Below, piece after piece: positions 37,742 to 46,045 of a stretch of DNA of 64,000 nucleotides. The number at the start of each line of letters is the position of its first letter. The stretch's first letter is position 1. The stretch lies in NCBI GenBank assembly GCA_963817855.1, contig CAWFQA010000001.1:1860001-1924000 (forward strand). Reading direction: 5' to 3'. A program made the position numbers and the translations under genes. The notes under the pieces were generated by a model. The model ran no database searches and was not told where the DNA came from. It worked only from the letters and a program-made list of their open reading frames with translations. Source of the stretch: JAKAAZ01 sp963817855. GTDB taxonomy: Bacteria > Acidobacteriota > Terriglobia > Terriglobales > Acidobacteriaceae.

Positions 37742-40026
37742 ATGCAAATCACCGATAAACGGCCACGAATGATCGCGAACGGCTGGATCCAGGCGGCAGG
37801 CATCGTTCTGATTATCGGCTTCTTCATCATGGGAGTCCTCACGTACTACACCTATAGTGACGAGCCGCCCATTCCTCAGGTCGTCAAGGATGCGAATGGC
37901 GCGGTCCTCTTCACTCGCGCCGACATCCTGGCAGGTCAGGGCATCTTTCTCGGAAATGGTCTGATGGAATACGGCTCGATCTTTGGCCATGGCGCTTATC
38001 TCGGGCCTGATTTCACCGCCGAGTATCTCCACCGCGCGGCCCTCTCCAGTATGGACTTCTATGACAAAGCAAATCCAGATACAGCGAGAACCCGCGTCAT
38101 ACAGGATTTCAAGACGAACCGGTATGAGAAGGCGACCGGCACACTGATCTACACGGATGCGCAATCTCGTGCCTTCAAGGAATGCCAGGCCTACTATGCG
38201 TCGTTCTTCGGCGCGCCCACGACGAGGTTTGGTCTTCGTCCGAATGCGATCCGCGATCCGGAACAGATTCGCAAGCTGACGGCCTTCTTCAGCTGGACTG
38301 CCTGGGCAGCTTCGACGGCGCGGCCCGGTCACACATATTCCTATACGAACAACTGGCCTCCGGAGCCGCTGGTTAGCAATCACGTCACGGCGGATGCCAT
38401 CGTGTGGAGTATGCTCTCGCTCGCCGCGTTGCTGGGCGGTACCGGTTTGCTGCTGGCCACCTTCGGACGCTGGAACCTTCTTGGATGGCATGGACGAGAA
38501 CAGCAGAGCATGTCGTTCCGCGCTCCGGACGAGGTGTCGCTGACTCCGGCTCAAAACGCATGCGCATGGTTCTTCTTTGTGATGGCTGCGCTGTTCCTGG
38601 TTCAGACTCTGCTCGGTGGCGCTTCAGAACACTACCGTGCGGACTTGCAAAGCTTCTTCGGAATCGACCTTGGTCGACTCCTGCCATTCAATATCGTACG
38701 AACATGGCACGTGCAGTTATCGATCTTCTGGGTTTCCACTTCCTTCCTTGCGGCAGGCATCTTCCTGGCACCGATGATTGCTGGACGGGAACCGCGAGGG
38801 CAAAAGGCGCTTGCATATGGCTTGCTGGGTGCGCTGGTTATTGTCGTGGTCGGAAGTCTGCTGGGAGAGTTTGCCGGCATTCAGGGGCTGATCCATAACG
38901 CCTGGTTTGGCGACCAGGGCTTTGAATATCTCGACCTGGGCCGGGTGGGCAGATTCTTTTGACCATCGGATTATTTTTCTGGGTCGTGATTCTGTACCGG
39001 GGGCTGCGCGGCCGACTCAACTCCGAACACGTGGGAAACATGCCATGGCTGTTCTTCTTTTCGGCGCTGTCCATTCCGGCCTTTTATGGCGTCGGACTGC
39101 TGGCCAACGGCGCGGAAAACTTCACGACGACGGATTTCTGGCGGTTCTGGGTTGTCCACCTCTGGGTGGAAGACTTTCTTGAGCTGTTCACTACCATTCT
39201 GGTCGCATACATCTTCGTGTTGCTGGGAGTTGTTCACGAGCGCACCGCGCTGAGAATGATTTATCTCGACGTCATTTTGTACTCTGCGGGCGGCATTGTA
39301 GGCACCATGCATCATGTGTACTTCTCGGGCGAACCGGCGCTTCACATGGCCTTGGGGGCCTTCTTTTCCGCAGCCGAAGTGATCCCGCTGACGTTTCTGA
39401 CTGTGGAAGCGTGGAGTTTCCTGCAGCTGGGAACCGTCCAGGAGGCAAAGTCCGCGACTCCGTTTCCACACTATTGGGCGGTGATGTTCCTGGCAGCGGT
39501 GGGCTTCTGGAACTTTCTTGGGGCAGGAGTCTTCGGTTTCCTTATCAACCTGCCTATTGTCTCCTACTACGAAATCGGTACTGCTCTGACTGCGAATCAC
39601 GCCCATGCGGCGATGATGGGAGTGTATGGAATGCTGGCGGTCCGGTTAGCCCTCTTTTGCCTGCGCTACATCATTCCGCAAAAGCATTGGTCGGATAAAG
39701 CGGCGCGCATCAGCTTCTGGTCGCTGAACCTCGGTCTGGCATGGATGGTCTTCGCCACTCTTTTTCCGTTGGGAATTCTACAGCTCTATCACTCCATCAG
39801 CGTTAGTTACTATGATGCCCGCACGCTCAACTACATCGGCAACCATGCCAACTCCGTACTGGAATGGCTGCGGATGCCTGGTGATATCGTCTTCATCGTC
39901 GGAGGCACGCTTCCTATTCTCTATCTTTCGCTGTTGGGAATTCGCTACATGAAGAAAGGAAGCTCGACAGAGGAGCCGATAGAAATTCTTTTTACTGACG
40001 TCGTTGCGCAGCCGAAGGAGCGCTAG
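37742..40026 (+). pseudogene. norB: Quinol-dependent nitric oxide reductase, interrupted by one frameshift
   Basis: Two adjoining frames (37742-38962 and 38959-40026) together encode a full single-subunit qNOR of about 761 residues if one base is restored near 38947/38948: GRVGRFF-stop then becomes GRVWQILLTIGLFFWV, the family consensus. The N-terminal part has the qNOR extension with a soluble domain (ADILAGQGIFLGNGLMEYGS). The catalytic part has TWHVQLSIFW, HLWVEDFLELFTT, MHHVYFSGEP and NHAHAAMMGVYG, which supply heme b, heme b3 and FeB ligands in about 14 helices. It reduces NO to N2O with quinol. ATG at 37742 with GGAG seven bases upstream. Either a recent pseudogene or a base-calling error; the rest is intact. 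Confidence 0.85.
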
Positions 40027-40028
40027 CT

Positions 40029-40547
40029 GTGCCCCGCGTATCGCTCGAGTTTATTCTCATGCTGGGATACGCTATCTCTCTGGCTTCCATCGCTCTTCTA
40101 CTGGAGTTGGTGGCCCGTCACGCGCATCGCCGCTCATTGAGTATCAGCACAGTTGGATTCACCTATCATCCCGACCGGGATATCTGGCGATGTCCGGAGG
40201 AGCAACACCTCTTTCCTGTTTTTGCCGATACCGCGAAGGGAACAGTGGTCTATCGGGCGCCCGCTTCTGCCTGCAACACTTGCAGAAGCAAGCCTGGGTG
40301 CACCGATTCCGACAAAGGACGCGAGATCGAGCGCAAGAATGCGAGCGGACTGCAATTTGGAATGCAACGATTCCATCGCGCTATGTCGCTTACGTTGCTT
40401 GCTTTGGCGAATCTGGTTCTGATTGTCGAAATCTTTCGCACCAACGGCGTCTATCCGCGCTTATTGCTCGCTGCCGTCCTGGTCCTTTTCTGTCTGATAA
40501 TCCGGCAGCTGTCCGCGGATCTCTTCCCGGAATCCCAGGCATCGTAA
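40029..40547 (+). CDS. Membrane protein with a transposase-like Cys cluster, partner of NO reductase
   Basis: 172 residues starting with GTG three bases after the norB stop, so almost surely co-transcribed. One hydrophobic helix at residues about 8-28, a soluble segment of about 85 residues, then two helices (about 116-136 and 143-163). The soluble segment (HPDRDIWRCPEEQHL, then YRAPASACNTCRSKPGCT and GREIER) closely resembles the Cys-rich segment of IS1182-type DDE transposases (C-x2-C-x5-C). There is no DDE domain, so this is not a transposase. The Cys set may bind a metal or react with NO. Function unknown. Confidence 0.7.
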   Translation: MPRVSLEFILMLGYAISLASIALLLELVARHAHRRSLSISTVGFTYHPDRDIWRCPEEQHLFPVFADTAKGTVVYRAPASACNTCRSKPGCTDSDKGREIERKNASGLQFGMQRFHRAMSLTLLALANLVLIVEIFRTNGVYPRLLLAAVLVLFCLIIRQLSADLFPESQAS

Positions 40548-40798
40548 GCCTTAAATCGATAGAAAAAAATAAGAATCGATTCCCGTAATCACTTAAGAGG
40601 ATTGGCAAACGCACCGTCCCGGAATATGGTCCCCCATGGAGATTGAGGTTTCGGATAAGAAGATTCATGATTCATCTTTACAAGAATCAGCCCAGTCTTC
40701 CCCGGAGACCTCGCGCTTCGGCAGACCACCGAAACACACGCAGTTTCGTCACTCCTGAGACACGTTCATGAGGTCTTTGGATCGCCCCGTGCGAAAGA

Positions 40799-41212
40799 CT
40801 AGGTGCCGTAGCCGCGATGCGGCATATCGTGCAACTGCCGATCACTTGGCCAGGAGATAGTAAGAAGAAATCCTGATTCTTCCATGGCTTCAACGCTATG
40901 CTTGATCGAAGCGCCAAGGGTAAAGAGGTTTCCGACCTGGAGGTCATATACATGTCCCTGCGTGCTGTAACGGATACGTCCCTTGAGCATGTAGAGAGAG
41001 CTTGTGCCATCGGCGTGATGTTCTTTGATCTGCGCTGCGGCTTCCATCGAGATTAGAACGACTCGAAAATCCGGCTTCTTGAATAGCGTCCGAGAGTAGA
41101 TACCCGAAGCCCAGGGCTTCTGCTGCTCGGCCTCAGCGATCTCGTTGAGTAGATCGAACTGCGCAAGGTCGGCGATCATCGTTCCATCGTCGTTTGAACC
41201 AGGAATAGGCAT
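40799..41212 (-). CDS. Small cupin-fold protein
   Basis: 137 residues with a single cupin barrel: motif 1 around IKEHHADGTSSLYMLKGRI and motif 2 around VGNLFTLGASIKHSVEAM. His residues H54, H55 and H99 or so could bind a metal. No catalytic partner domain. Such stand-alone cupins are seen beside nitrosative-stress genes. It follows the DUF488 gene by 23 bases on the same strand and has GAGGAA before the ATG. The spacer 40548-40798 to the convergent membrane protein holds no gene. Confidence 0.7.
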   Translation of the reverse strand: MPIPGSNDDGTMIADLAQFDLLNEIAEAEQQKPWASGIYSRTLFKKPDFRVVLISMEAAAQIKEHHADGTSSLYMLKGRIRYSTQGHVYDLQVGNLFTLGASIKHSVEAMEESGFLLTISWPSDRQLHDMPHRGYGT

Positions 41213-41235
41213 GGAGAAATTCCTCGTTGGTGCGA

Positions 41236-41613
41236 TTATTCTTTCGCCAGGCGTGCGGCTGCTCGCTTGAAGAAAGGTAGCAAGACCACCGCTTCATTGT
41301 GCTCAGTATCCTTGGCTCCATAGATCAGCGTCATAGTGGAATGTTTATGGGCTGCGTTCACGACCCGAGCAATCGCATCTTCCCCCTCTGGAGTCTCTAG
41401 CTCGGCTTTGTATCGCCTACAGAATTCGAGCCATCGCCCCAGTGCGTGACCGAACCACTTCCTCAGTTCCGTGCTCGGCGAGATGTCCTTTGCCCACATA
41501 TCCAAGCGCAGATCGGCTTTCTTCTTTCCGCGTGGCCAAAGCCGGTCGACCAGCACGCGAAAACCATCAGCGTTGTCGGGCTCTTCATACGCCCTCTTGA
41601 GTAAAACCTTCAT
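41236..41613 (-). CDS. DUF488 (YeaO-like) protein
   Basis: 125 residues from the ATG at 41613, matching the family start MKVLLKRAYEEP. DUF488 signatures: RVLVDRLWPRGKKKADLRLD, WAKDISPSTELRKWFGH and the C-terminal TLIYGAKDTEHNEAVVL. The family is small, cytoplasmic and of unknown biochemistry; some members are linked to metal or nitrogen-oxide stress. An in-frame extension to 41763 lacks family similarity. It is first of a two-gene unit with the cupin. Confidence 0.8.
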   Translation of the reverse strand: MKVLLKRAYEEPDNADGFRVLVDRLWPRGKKKADLRLDMWAKDISPSTELRKWFGHALGRWLEFCRRYKAELETPEGEDAIARVVNAAHKHSTMTLIYGAKDTEHNEAVVLLPFFKRAAARLAKE

Positions 41614-42070
41614 CGTCGGAGCGACCCGTAGTAAGAATGACATACAAAGGTGCGCCATGCGATGTACAGAAGAGATCACTCCCCAGACACGCACCAGGTT
41701 CCCACCCTTAGACTGGGTCGCTCCTCCCAGACGATCCGACTCTCTTTCCCATATTGTCGACAATCAGGAAGTGATCCGGCGCAATCTGAGTTGATGCAAA
41801 ATCGCCGAGTCACTCATAGAGTGGTGGGTTTAATGGAAGCTCGGCTTTGGGAAGTGATGGATTCTTCTTGAGGTGGGTTAGTGGAAAGCGAACGTTCATG
41901 GATCACAAGAAGTCGATTCTTACGAATCGTGCAGTCCTGTCGATAGCAATTTTTTACTTACCTTTGACCGTTTTCTGTCTTCGAATGCTTCACCGGCGAT
42001 AGATGCCAGGCGTAAAGCGCTCGAAGTATCTCGTAACTCACTGAAACAACAATACATAGCCGCTTAATAC
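41614..42070. other. Gene-free spacer
   Basis: About 450 bases with no supported coding frame, RNA gene or strong hairpin. It probably contains the promoter of the DUF488-cupin unit near its left end. Confidence 0.4.
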
Positions 42071-42185
42071 TCTCACCGTGTCAAAGGCCGTATCTTATTT
42101 ACCTACAACAACTTACAGGTTGCTGGAGACTGCCCAAGAACGCGGAAATACGCGGAAGCCGATAATTTTGCAGGTGAGATTACAG
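42071..42185 (-). repeat. att-like repeat copy 4, cut by an IS element
   Basis: It starts with the last ten or so bases of the tRNA core (ACCGTGTCAA), then the arm up to GATTACAG, where the sequence passes straight into the left inverted repeat of the IS3-family element. The missing second ACAGGTGAGA half-site does not resume after the IS, so the right part was deleted. Confidence 0.8.
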
Positions 42186-43479
42186 TGGAGTGCCCGGCAT
42201 TTTTTGAACCAGTGAAGAAGAGACAAACTGGAACAAGAGGAGCTGGAAATGGCAGGAGGGAAGAAGCATACGGCGGAGCAGATAGTGAACCTGCTGCGGC
42301 AGGTTGAGGTTGGAGTAGCGAACGGGAAGACGTTGCCGCAAGCATGCAAGGAAGCGGAGATCGTGGAGCAGACCTACTACCGGTGGCGCAAGGAGTATGG
42401 CGGGTTGAAGGTGGATCAGGCTCGTCGGCTGAAGGAATCTGGAACAGGAGAACGCCAAGCTGAAGCGACTGGTCTCGGAGTTGAGCCTGGAGAAGCTGGT
42501 GTTGAAGGACATCGCCTCGGGAAACTTCTAAGCCCTGAACGACGGCGTTGTGCGGTGGATCATGCTCAGGAACAGGGCTTGAGTGAGCGCAGAGCGTGCC
42601 GGCTGGTGAAGCAGCCACGCGGTACGCAACGCTATCAGCTGACACAGCGCGAAACGAGGATCGACTCACGGGCCATCGTGGAGTTGGCCAGCAGTATGGA
42701 CGCTACGGCTACCGCGGATCCGGCGCTGCTGAAGCGCGATGGATGGCAGGTTGGCAAAGATCGGGTAGAGCGGATCTGGCGTCGTGAAGGGCTGAAGGTT
42801 CCACAAAAACAAAAGCCGAGAAGGCGGTTGTGGCTCAACGACGGATCCTGCGTGCGGCTGCGTCCCCAGCACGCCAACCATGTCTGGTCGTATGACTTTG
42901 TCAGCGCGAAGACGTATGACGGAAGGACGGTGCGGATGTTGAATCTTATCGATGAGCACAGCCGGGAGTGCCTGATGATCCGAGCCGGAACGAAGGTGGA
43001 GTTCGGCCAAGGTGATCGAAGCGCTGGCCGACGTGATGGTGTTGAAGGGAGTGCCAGAGCATCTTCGCTCCGACAATGGCCCTGAGTTCGTCGCCCGGGA
43101 TCTGCGGAAATGGCTTGCCGGCATAGGCGCGAGAACGGCTTACATCGAACCAGGGAGCCCATGGGAAAACGGCTACTGTGAAAGCTTCAACTCGAAGCTG
43201 CGGGACGAGTTTCTGAACGGTGAAATCTTCTACTCAATGAAAGAGATCAGGGTGCCGGCAGAGCGCTGGCGCGTTCACTACAACACCGTCCGGCCACACT
43301 CTTCGCTGGGCTACAAACCACCGGCACCAGAGGCCTGGATGGCAAACAGCTTGGGGTATGGAGAAGTGGAAACCGCTACGCGCTTCCCACTTCTCCACAC
43401 CCCCGACTGCGACGGACTTACTAACTCATCCGTTGCGCTACACTAACAATCTCACTGGTACAAAACATCGGGCAGACCA
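42186..43479 (+). mobile_element. Degenerate IS3-family insertion sequence
   Basis: Imperfect terminal inverted repeats of about 28 bases: TGGAGTGCCCGGCATT... at 42186 and the reverse complement of the end at 43452-43479 (TGGTCTGCCCGATG...). Between them lie orfA and orfB of an IS407-like IS3 transposase with several frameshifts. No target-site duplication is visible at the ends, consistent with a later deletion. Length is about 1.29 kb, normal for the family. Confidence 0.75.
42249..43446 (+). pseudogene. IS3-family transposase orfA/orfB, frameshifted
   Basis: OrfA begins MAGGKKHTAEQIVNLL with a helix-turn-helix (TLPQACKEAEIVEQTYYRW). An extra T near 42430 breaks the leucine-zipper-like tail, which continues in the next frame as LEQENAKLKRLVSEL. 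OrfB is read as RRACRLVKQPRGTQRY and then the DDE integrase core: D in WSYDFVSAKT, D in RSDNGPEFV, E in SPWENGYCESFNSKLRDEF. Another frame change occurs near 43000, between the first and second Asp. Not active as written. Confidence 0.8.
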
Positions 43480-43547
43480 CAATGCCCCGGACATTCACGG
43501 TTCAGTCCTCACGCGGATTGCATTTTTATTTTCAGGATGCAGGTGAC

Positions 43548-43585
43548 GTTTTACAGGCGTGAAATTATCGGGCTTCCGCGTAAGC
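43548..43585 (-). repeat. Inverted arm motif next to tRNA-Val
   Basis: Read on the minus strand away from the tRNA, this segment is ACGCGGAAGCCCGATAATTT and continues CACGCCTGTAAAAC. It matches the arm of the direct repeats (ACGCGGAAGCCGATAATTTT then ACAGG) with few changes, but points the opposite way, 12 bases from the tRNA CCA end. It fits an integrase arm-type site on the tRNA-proximal end of the island. Confidence 0.6.
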
Positions 43586-43597
43586 CTTTGAAGAATA

Positions 43598-43674
43598 TGG
43601 TAGGCACGAGGAGACTCGAACTCCTGACCTCTACCGTGTCAAGGTAGCGCTCTAACCAACTGAGCTACGCGCCT
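43598..43674 (-). tRNA. tRNA-Val (anticodon GAC)
   Basis: 77 bases including an encoded CCA. Acceptor stem AGGCGCG pairs with CGTGCCT (one G-T), T8-A9 precede the D-arm GCTCAGTTGGTTAGAGC, the anticodon stem CTACC/GGTAG encloses TTGACAC with anticodon GAC at 43638-43640, and the T-arm contains TTCGAGT. It is the apparent attachment gene of the neighbouring island: its 3' half is duplicated at 24769 and 1814. Confidence 0.95.
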
Positions 43675-43797
43675 ACAAGCGCTCCATCGATTCTAATGCC
43701 AGCACGGGGTGCGGGCAACCTGGGCCTGTAAATTCAGCAGTTGCGTTAGGATGAATCAGGGTCCTTAGCCATTCTTGCGCTGCGCCAGTTACGTGCT

Positions 43798-44355
43798 TTG
43801 CCGAATCAGTTGACGTTGCTTCGGCTCTCCATTGTGCCGTTCCTTGTTCTCTCCATTCTGGATGGCCACTTCCATCGCGCGTTTATTTTGATGGTGGTCG
43901 CCGGCGTCAGCGACGGATTAGATGGCACTCTGGCACGCCTCTTCCGTCAGAGGACAGAACTCGGTTCCTATCTGGATCCCATCGCCGACAAGATGTTGTT
44001 GAGTACGCTGTTCCTGGTGTTGACGCATGTCGGGCTGGTTGCCATGCGGGTCACGGTCATGGTATTCAGCCGCGACCTGGGCATCATTGTGATTTCCGCG
44101 CTGCTGTATGCCACAACAGGGACTCGCGATTTTCATCCCAGCTGGCTGGGAAAGGCAAATACCGTTGCCCAGATATTGGCGGTGTGCTCCGTCGTTCTGG
44201 CGCAGACGCGTCCGCAGTATTGGGTGCTGTGGACTCGTCATGCATCCCTGGAAGCGACGCTGTGGCTGACCGTATTTTCCGGATTCCATTATCTGTGGCG
44301 CAGCGGCCGACGACTGGGTTCGCCGATAGAAACCGAAGCCGGCTTGCGTGGCTAA
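43798..44355 (+). CDS. CDP-alcohol phosphatidyltransferase family protein (PgsA-like)
   Basis: 185 residues. The family signature is complete: D39-G-L-D42-G43-x2-A46-R47-x8-G56-x3-D60-x3-D64. Five to six membrane helices. It transfers a phosphatidyl group from CDP-diacylglycerol to an alcohol, most likely glycerol-3-phosphate or a similar acceptor; the exact product cannot be set. A TTG at 43798 is taken as start because no better codon exists downstream before NQLTLLRL, the usual N-terminus; no clear Shine-Dalgarno is seen. It lies just outside the tRNA end of the island. Confidence 0.8.
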   Translation: MPNQLTLLRLSIVPFLVLSILDGHFHRAFILMVVAGVSDGLDGTLARLFRQRTELGSYLDPIADKMLLSTLFLVLTHVGLVAMRVTVMVFSRDLGIIVISALLYATTGTRDFHPSWLGKANTVAQILAVCSVVLAQTRPQYWVLWTRHASLEATLWLTVFSGFHYLWRSGRRLGSPIETEAGLRG

Positions 44356-44461
44356 CGGAAGCTTTCTCTACATCAATATTTGTTGGAATTGGTCGCAACT
44401 CGAGTCGAGCGTAGGAGCACGCAGTGGTTTGGTGGCCCGCCAACTAGCGCGGACAACCCGA

Positions 44462-44623
44462 CTATTCGTCCGATTCTTCGGTGCTCTCCAGGCTTTTCTC
44501 TTCAATGTCCATGTCGGTGAATTCGTGCGAGTCGAAGACTTCGCCGCATTCCAGACATTCCACAAATTCGGCATCTTCTTCGCGGGTGAGTACGCGAACG
44601 CGGGGGTGTTTGCAGGCTTCCAT
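44462..44623 (-). CDS. 53-residue acidic zinc-ribbon-like protein
   Basis: ATG at 44621-44623, stop at 44462-44464. The chain MEACKHPRVRVLTREEDA continues into FVECLECGEVFDSHEF and ends in a very acidic tail (SLESTEESDE). C23 and C26 form a C-x2-C knuckle, and C4/H6 could complete a zinc site. Such mini-proteins are common and unannotated in Acidobacteriota (from memory). No ligand or partner is evident. It lies between a phosphatidyltransferase and a DinB-like gene. Confidence 0.6.
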   Translation of the reverse strand: MEACKHPRVRVLTREEDAEFVECLECGEVFDSHEFTDMDIEEKSLESTEESDE

Positions 44624-44854
44624 GGCTATATTTAGATGCGGGAGTCTTCCCGATTGCGCCAGTGTCCCGTATGTCGATGCAGTTTGTCAAAAGAAAATTT
44701 ACCAATTTGCGCGAATTCACAAGCAGTTTAAGATCATGGAGCCAAAACGTCTCATCCGCTGAGCTCGCAACTGCGTGAATTGTTGTTCGGAGTAGCCCCT
44801 CTCCCAAATCTTCGATTGGCTCTTTTCACTCTGTCTGATGGAATATCAGACATC

Positions 44855-45371
44855 ATGACTGATGCATATGAATCCTCGCGCTCGGTACGGTCTGACGCTG
44901 AAGTTGTGCTCCGCCAGCAGTTAGTCGCATCTTTCCACGATGTCCGCGTGCATGCCACGTTCGAGAAGATATTCAGCGGTATTCCGGCTAATCTGCGCAA
45001 CGCGAAGCCAGATGGCCAATCGTTCACACTCTGGCGGCTGCTCGTGCATATCCGTTTGGGTGTCGTCGATTTTTTGGATGCCTGCAGAATTCCCGGTTAC
45101 GTCGAACCGCCGGTGCCGGAAGGATTTTGGCCGGACGAACATGCAACTGCGGATGACGCTGCACTGGGAACGAGATCTGGCGGGATACCACGCCACCATG
45201 CGAGAATTTGAAGCGCTGCTTCTCGATCCGTTAACCGACCTGTTTTCGCCCATCCCAGGGAGCGACGGCCGTACAGTTCTGCGCCAGGCCTTAGGCTGCC
45301 TGGATCACAATGCCTACCACCTGGGGCAAGCCTTGCTGCTGCGGCGATTGTTAGGCATCTGGTCCGACTGA
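44855..45371 (+). pseudogene. DinB-like family gene with one frameshift
   Basis: The first frame from the ATG at 44855 gives LRQQLVASFHDVRVHATFEK through FWPDEHATADDAA. The continuation HWERDLAGYHATMREFEALL and the C-terminal LGCLDHNAYHLGQALLLRR are in another frame, with the switch near 45155-45165 (one base gained or two lost). Joined, this is a normal DinB/YfiT-type four-helix bundle of about 172 residues with the metal-site His pattern (LLVHIRLG, DHNAYHLGQ). DinB proteins are thiol-dependent transferases or unknown metalloproteins. A sequencing error or a pseudogene are both possible. Confidence 0.65.
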
Positions 45372-45417
45372 CCGGAAAGAACGGCTGGCGCTGGGCGATA
45401 TCTCTCAGAGCCGGCGC

Positions 45418-45447
45418 TTGCAACTCGGACTGAAAGAGTCCTATAAT
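45418..45447 (+). promoter_or_regulatory. iscR promoter with palindrome touching the -10 box
   Basis: TTGCAA (45418-45423), an 18-base spacer and a perfect TATAAT (45442-45447). GGACT-GAAAG-AGTCC (45427-45441) is an inverted repeat filling the spacer and abutting the -10, well placed for repression, perhaps by IscR itself. Transcription would start near 45455, about 65 bases before iscR. Confidence 0.65.
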
Positions 45448-45519
45448 GGACTTGTTGGTGAAATGCCCGCGAAACGTCATTGCTATAAGCGCTTTTCGCA
45501 GGTCACGAGTGAAGATTCC

Positions 45520-46005
45520 ATGCTGCGTCTCACCAAAAAATCGGACTATGCGCTGATAGCGCTGAAGCATCTTGCCGAGCATCCCGGCAATCCGACGCAG
45601 AGCGCCAAAGATATGGCGGATGCGTATCACATTCCTCCTCCGCTACTGGCTAAGATCCTGCAGACATTAGCTCGCTCCGGTCTGGTCGTTTCCCATGCCG
45701 GACTCCACGGCGGGTATTCTCTGGCCCGTCCGGCGAGCGAAATTACCGCGTTTGAGGTGATTCGCTCCATCGAGGGGCCGCTGTTCATTGCCTCCTGCAC
45801 GACCAGCCATGGCGACTGCGATTTGTTGAGCTCCTGCATCGTGAAAGAGCCGCTGCGGAAGCTGAACGACACGATCCGCGATTTGTTGAACGATCTGCGC
45901 ATCTCCGATCTCTGCGACGAATCTAAATTGGGAACCTCGGGATTTGCGCGCAGCATGCAAACAGGACCGTTAGTGACGCTGGGCCGCACGATGTCTCGCG
46001 CTTAA
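45520..46005 (+). CDS. iscR: Rrf2-family iron-sulfur regulator, IscR-like
   Basis: 161 residues from the ATG at 45520 (MLRLTKKSDYALIALKHLA, the standard family start); the frame extends upstream through the promoter and that part is not coding. Winged helix with VSHAGLHGGYSLARP, then the cluster ligands C93-x6-C100-x5-C106. The Cys spacing differs by one from the C-x5-C-x5-C of enterobacterial IscR, and no His follows at the usual place. Expected to bind a [2Fe-2S] cluster and repress the isc genes when clusters are plentiful. It is first gene of the isc operon; iscS begins 40 bases downstream. Confidence 0.85.
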   Translation: MLRLTKKSDYALIALKHLAEHPGNPTQSAKDMADAYHIPPPLLAKILQTLARSGLVVSHAGLHGGYSLARPASEITAFEVIRSIEGPLFIASCTTSHGDCDLLSSCIVKEPLRKLNDTIRDLLNDLRISDLCDESKLGTSGFARSMQTGPLVTLGRTMSRA

Positions 46006-46045
46006 GGGAGAAGTATCACAGAGTTTTGTTGAACAGGGAGCCTCA

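Larger units (their letters stand above)
1786..43674. mobile_element. Putative tRNA-Val accretion island of tandem cargo modules
   Basis: The right edge is the intact tRNA-Val(GAC). Direct repeats of its 3' half plus a shared downstream arm occur at 1786-1997 and 24741-24952, and arm-only copies at 37130-37247 and 42071-42185. All have the same orientation, as expected for successive attR scars left by tyrosine-recombinase elements that enter the 3' half of one tRNA gene. Cargo changes in theme at each repeat. Integrase remnants are present at 24500-24703 and possibly 25866-26057, but there is no intact recombinase. The left limit may lie outside the window, because the 1786 copy has an integrase-side flank similar to the one at 24741. 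The island reading is an inference; the repeats are directly visible. Confidence 0.55.
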
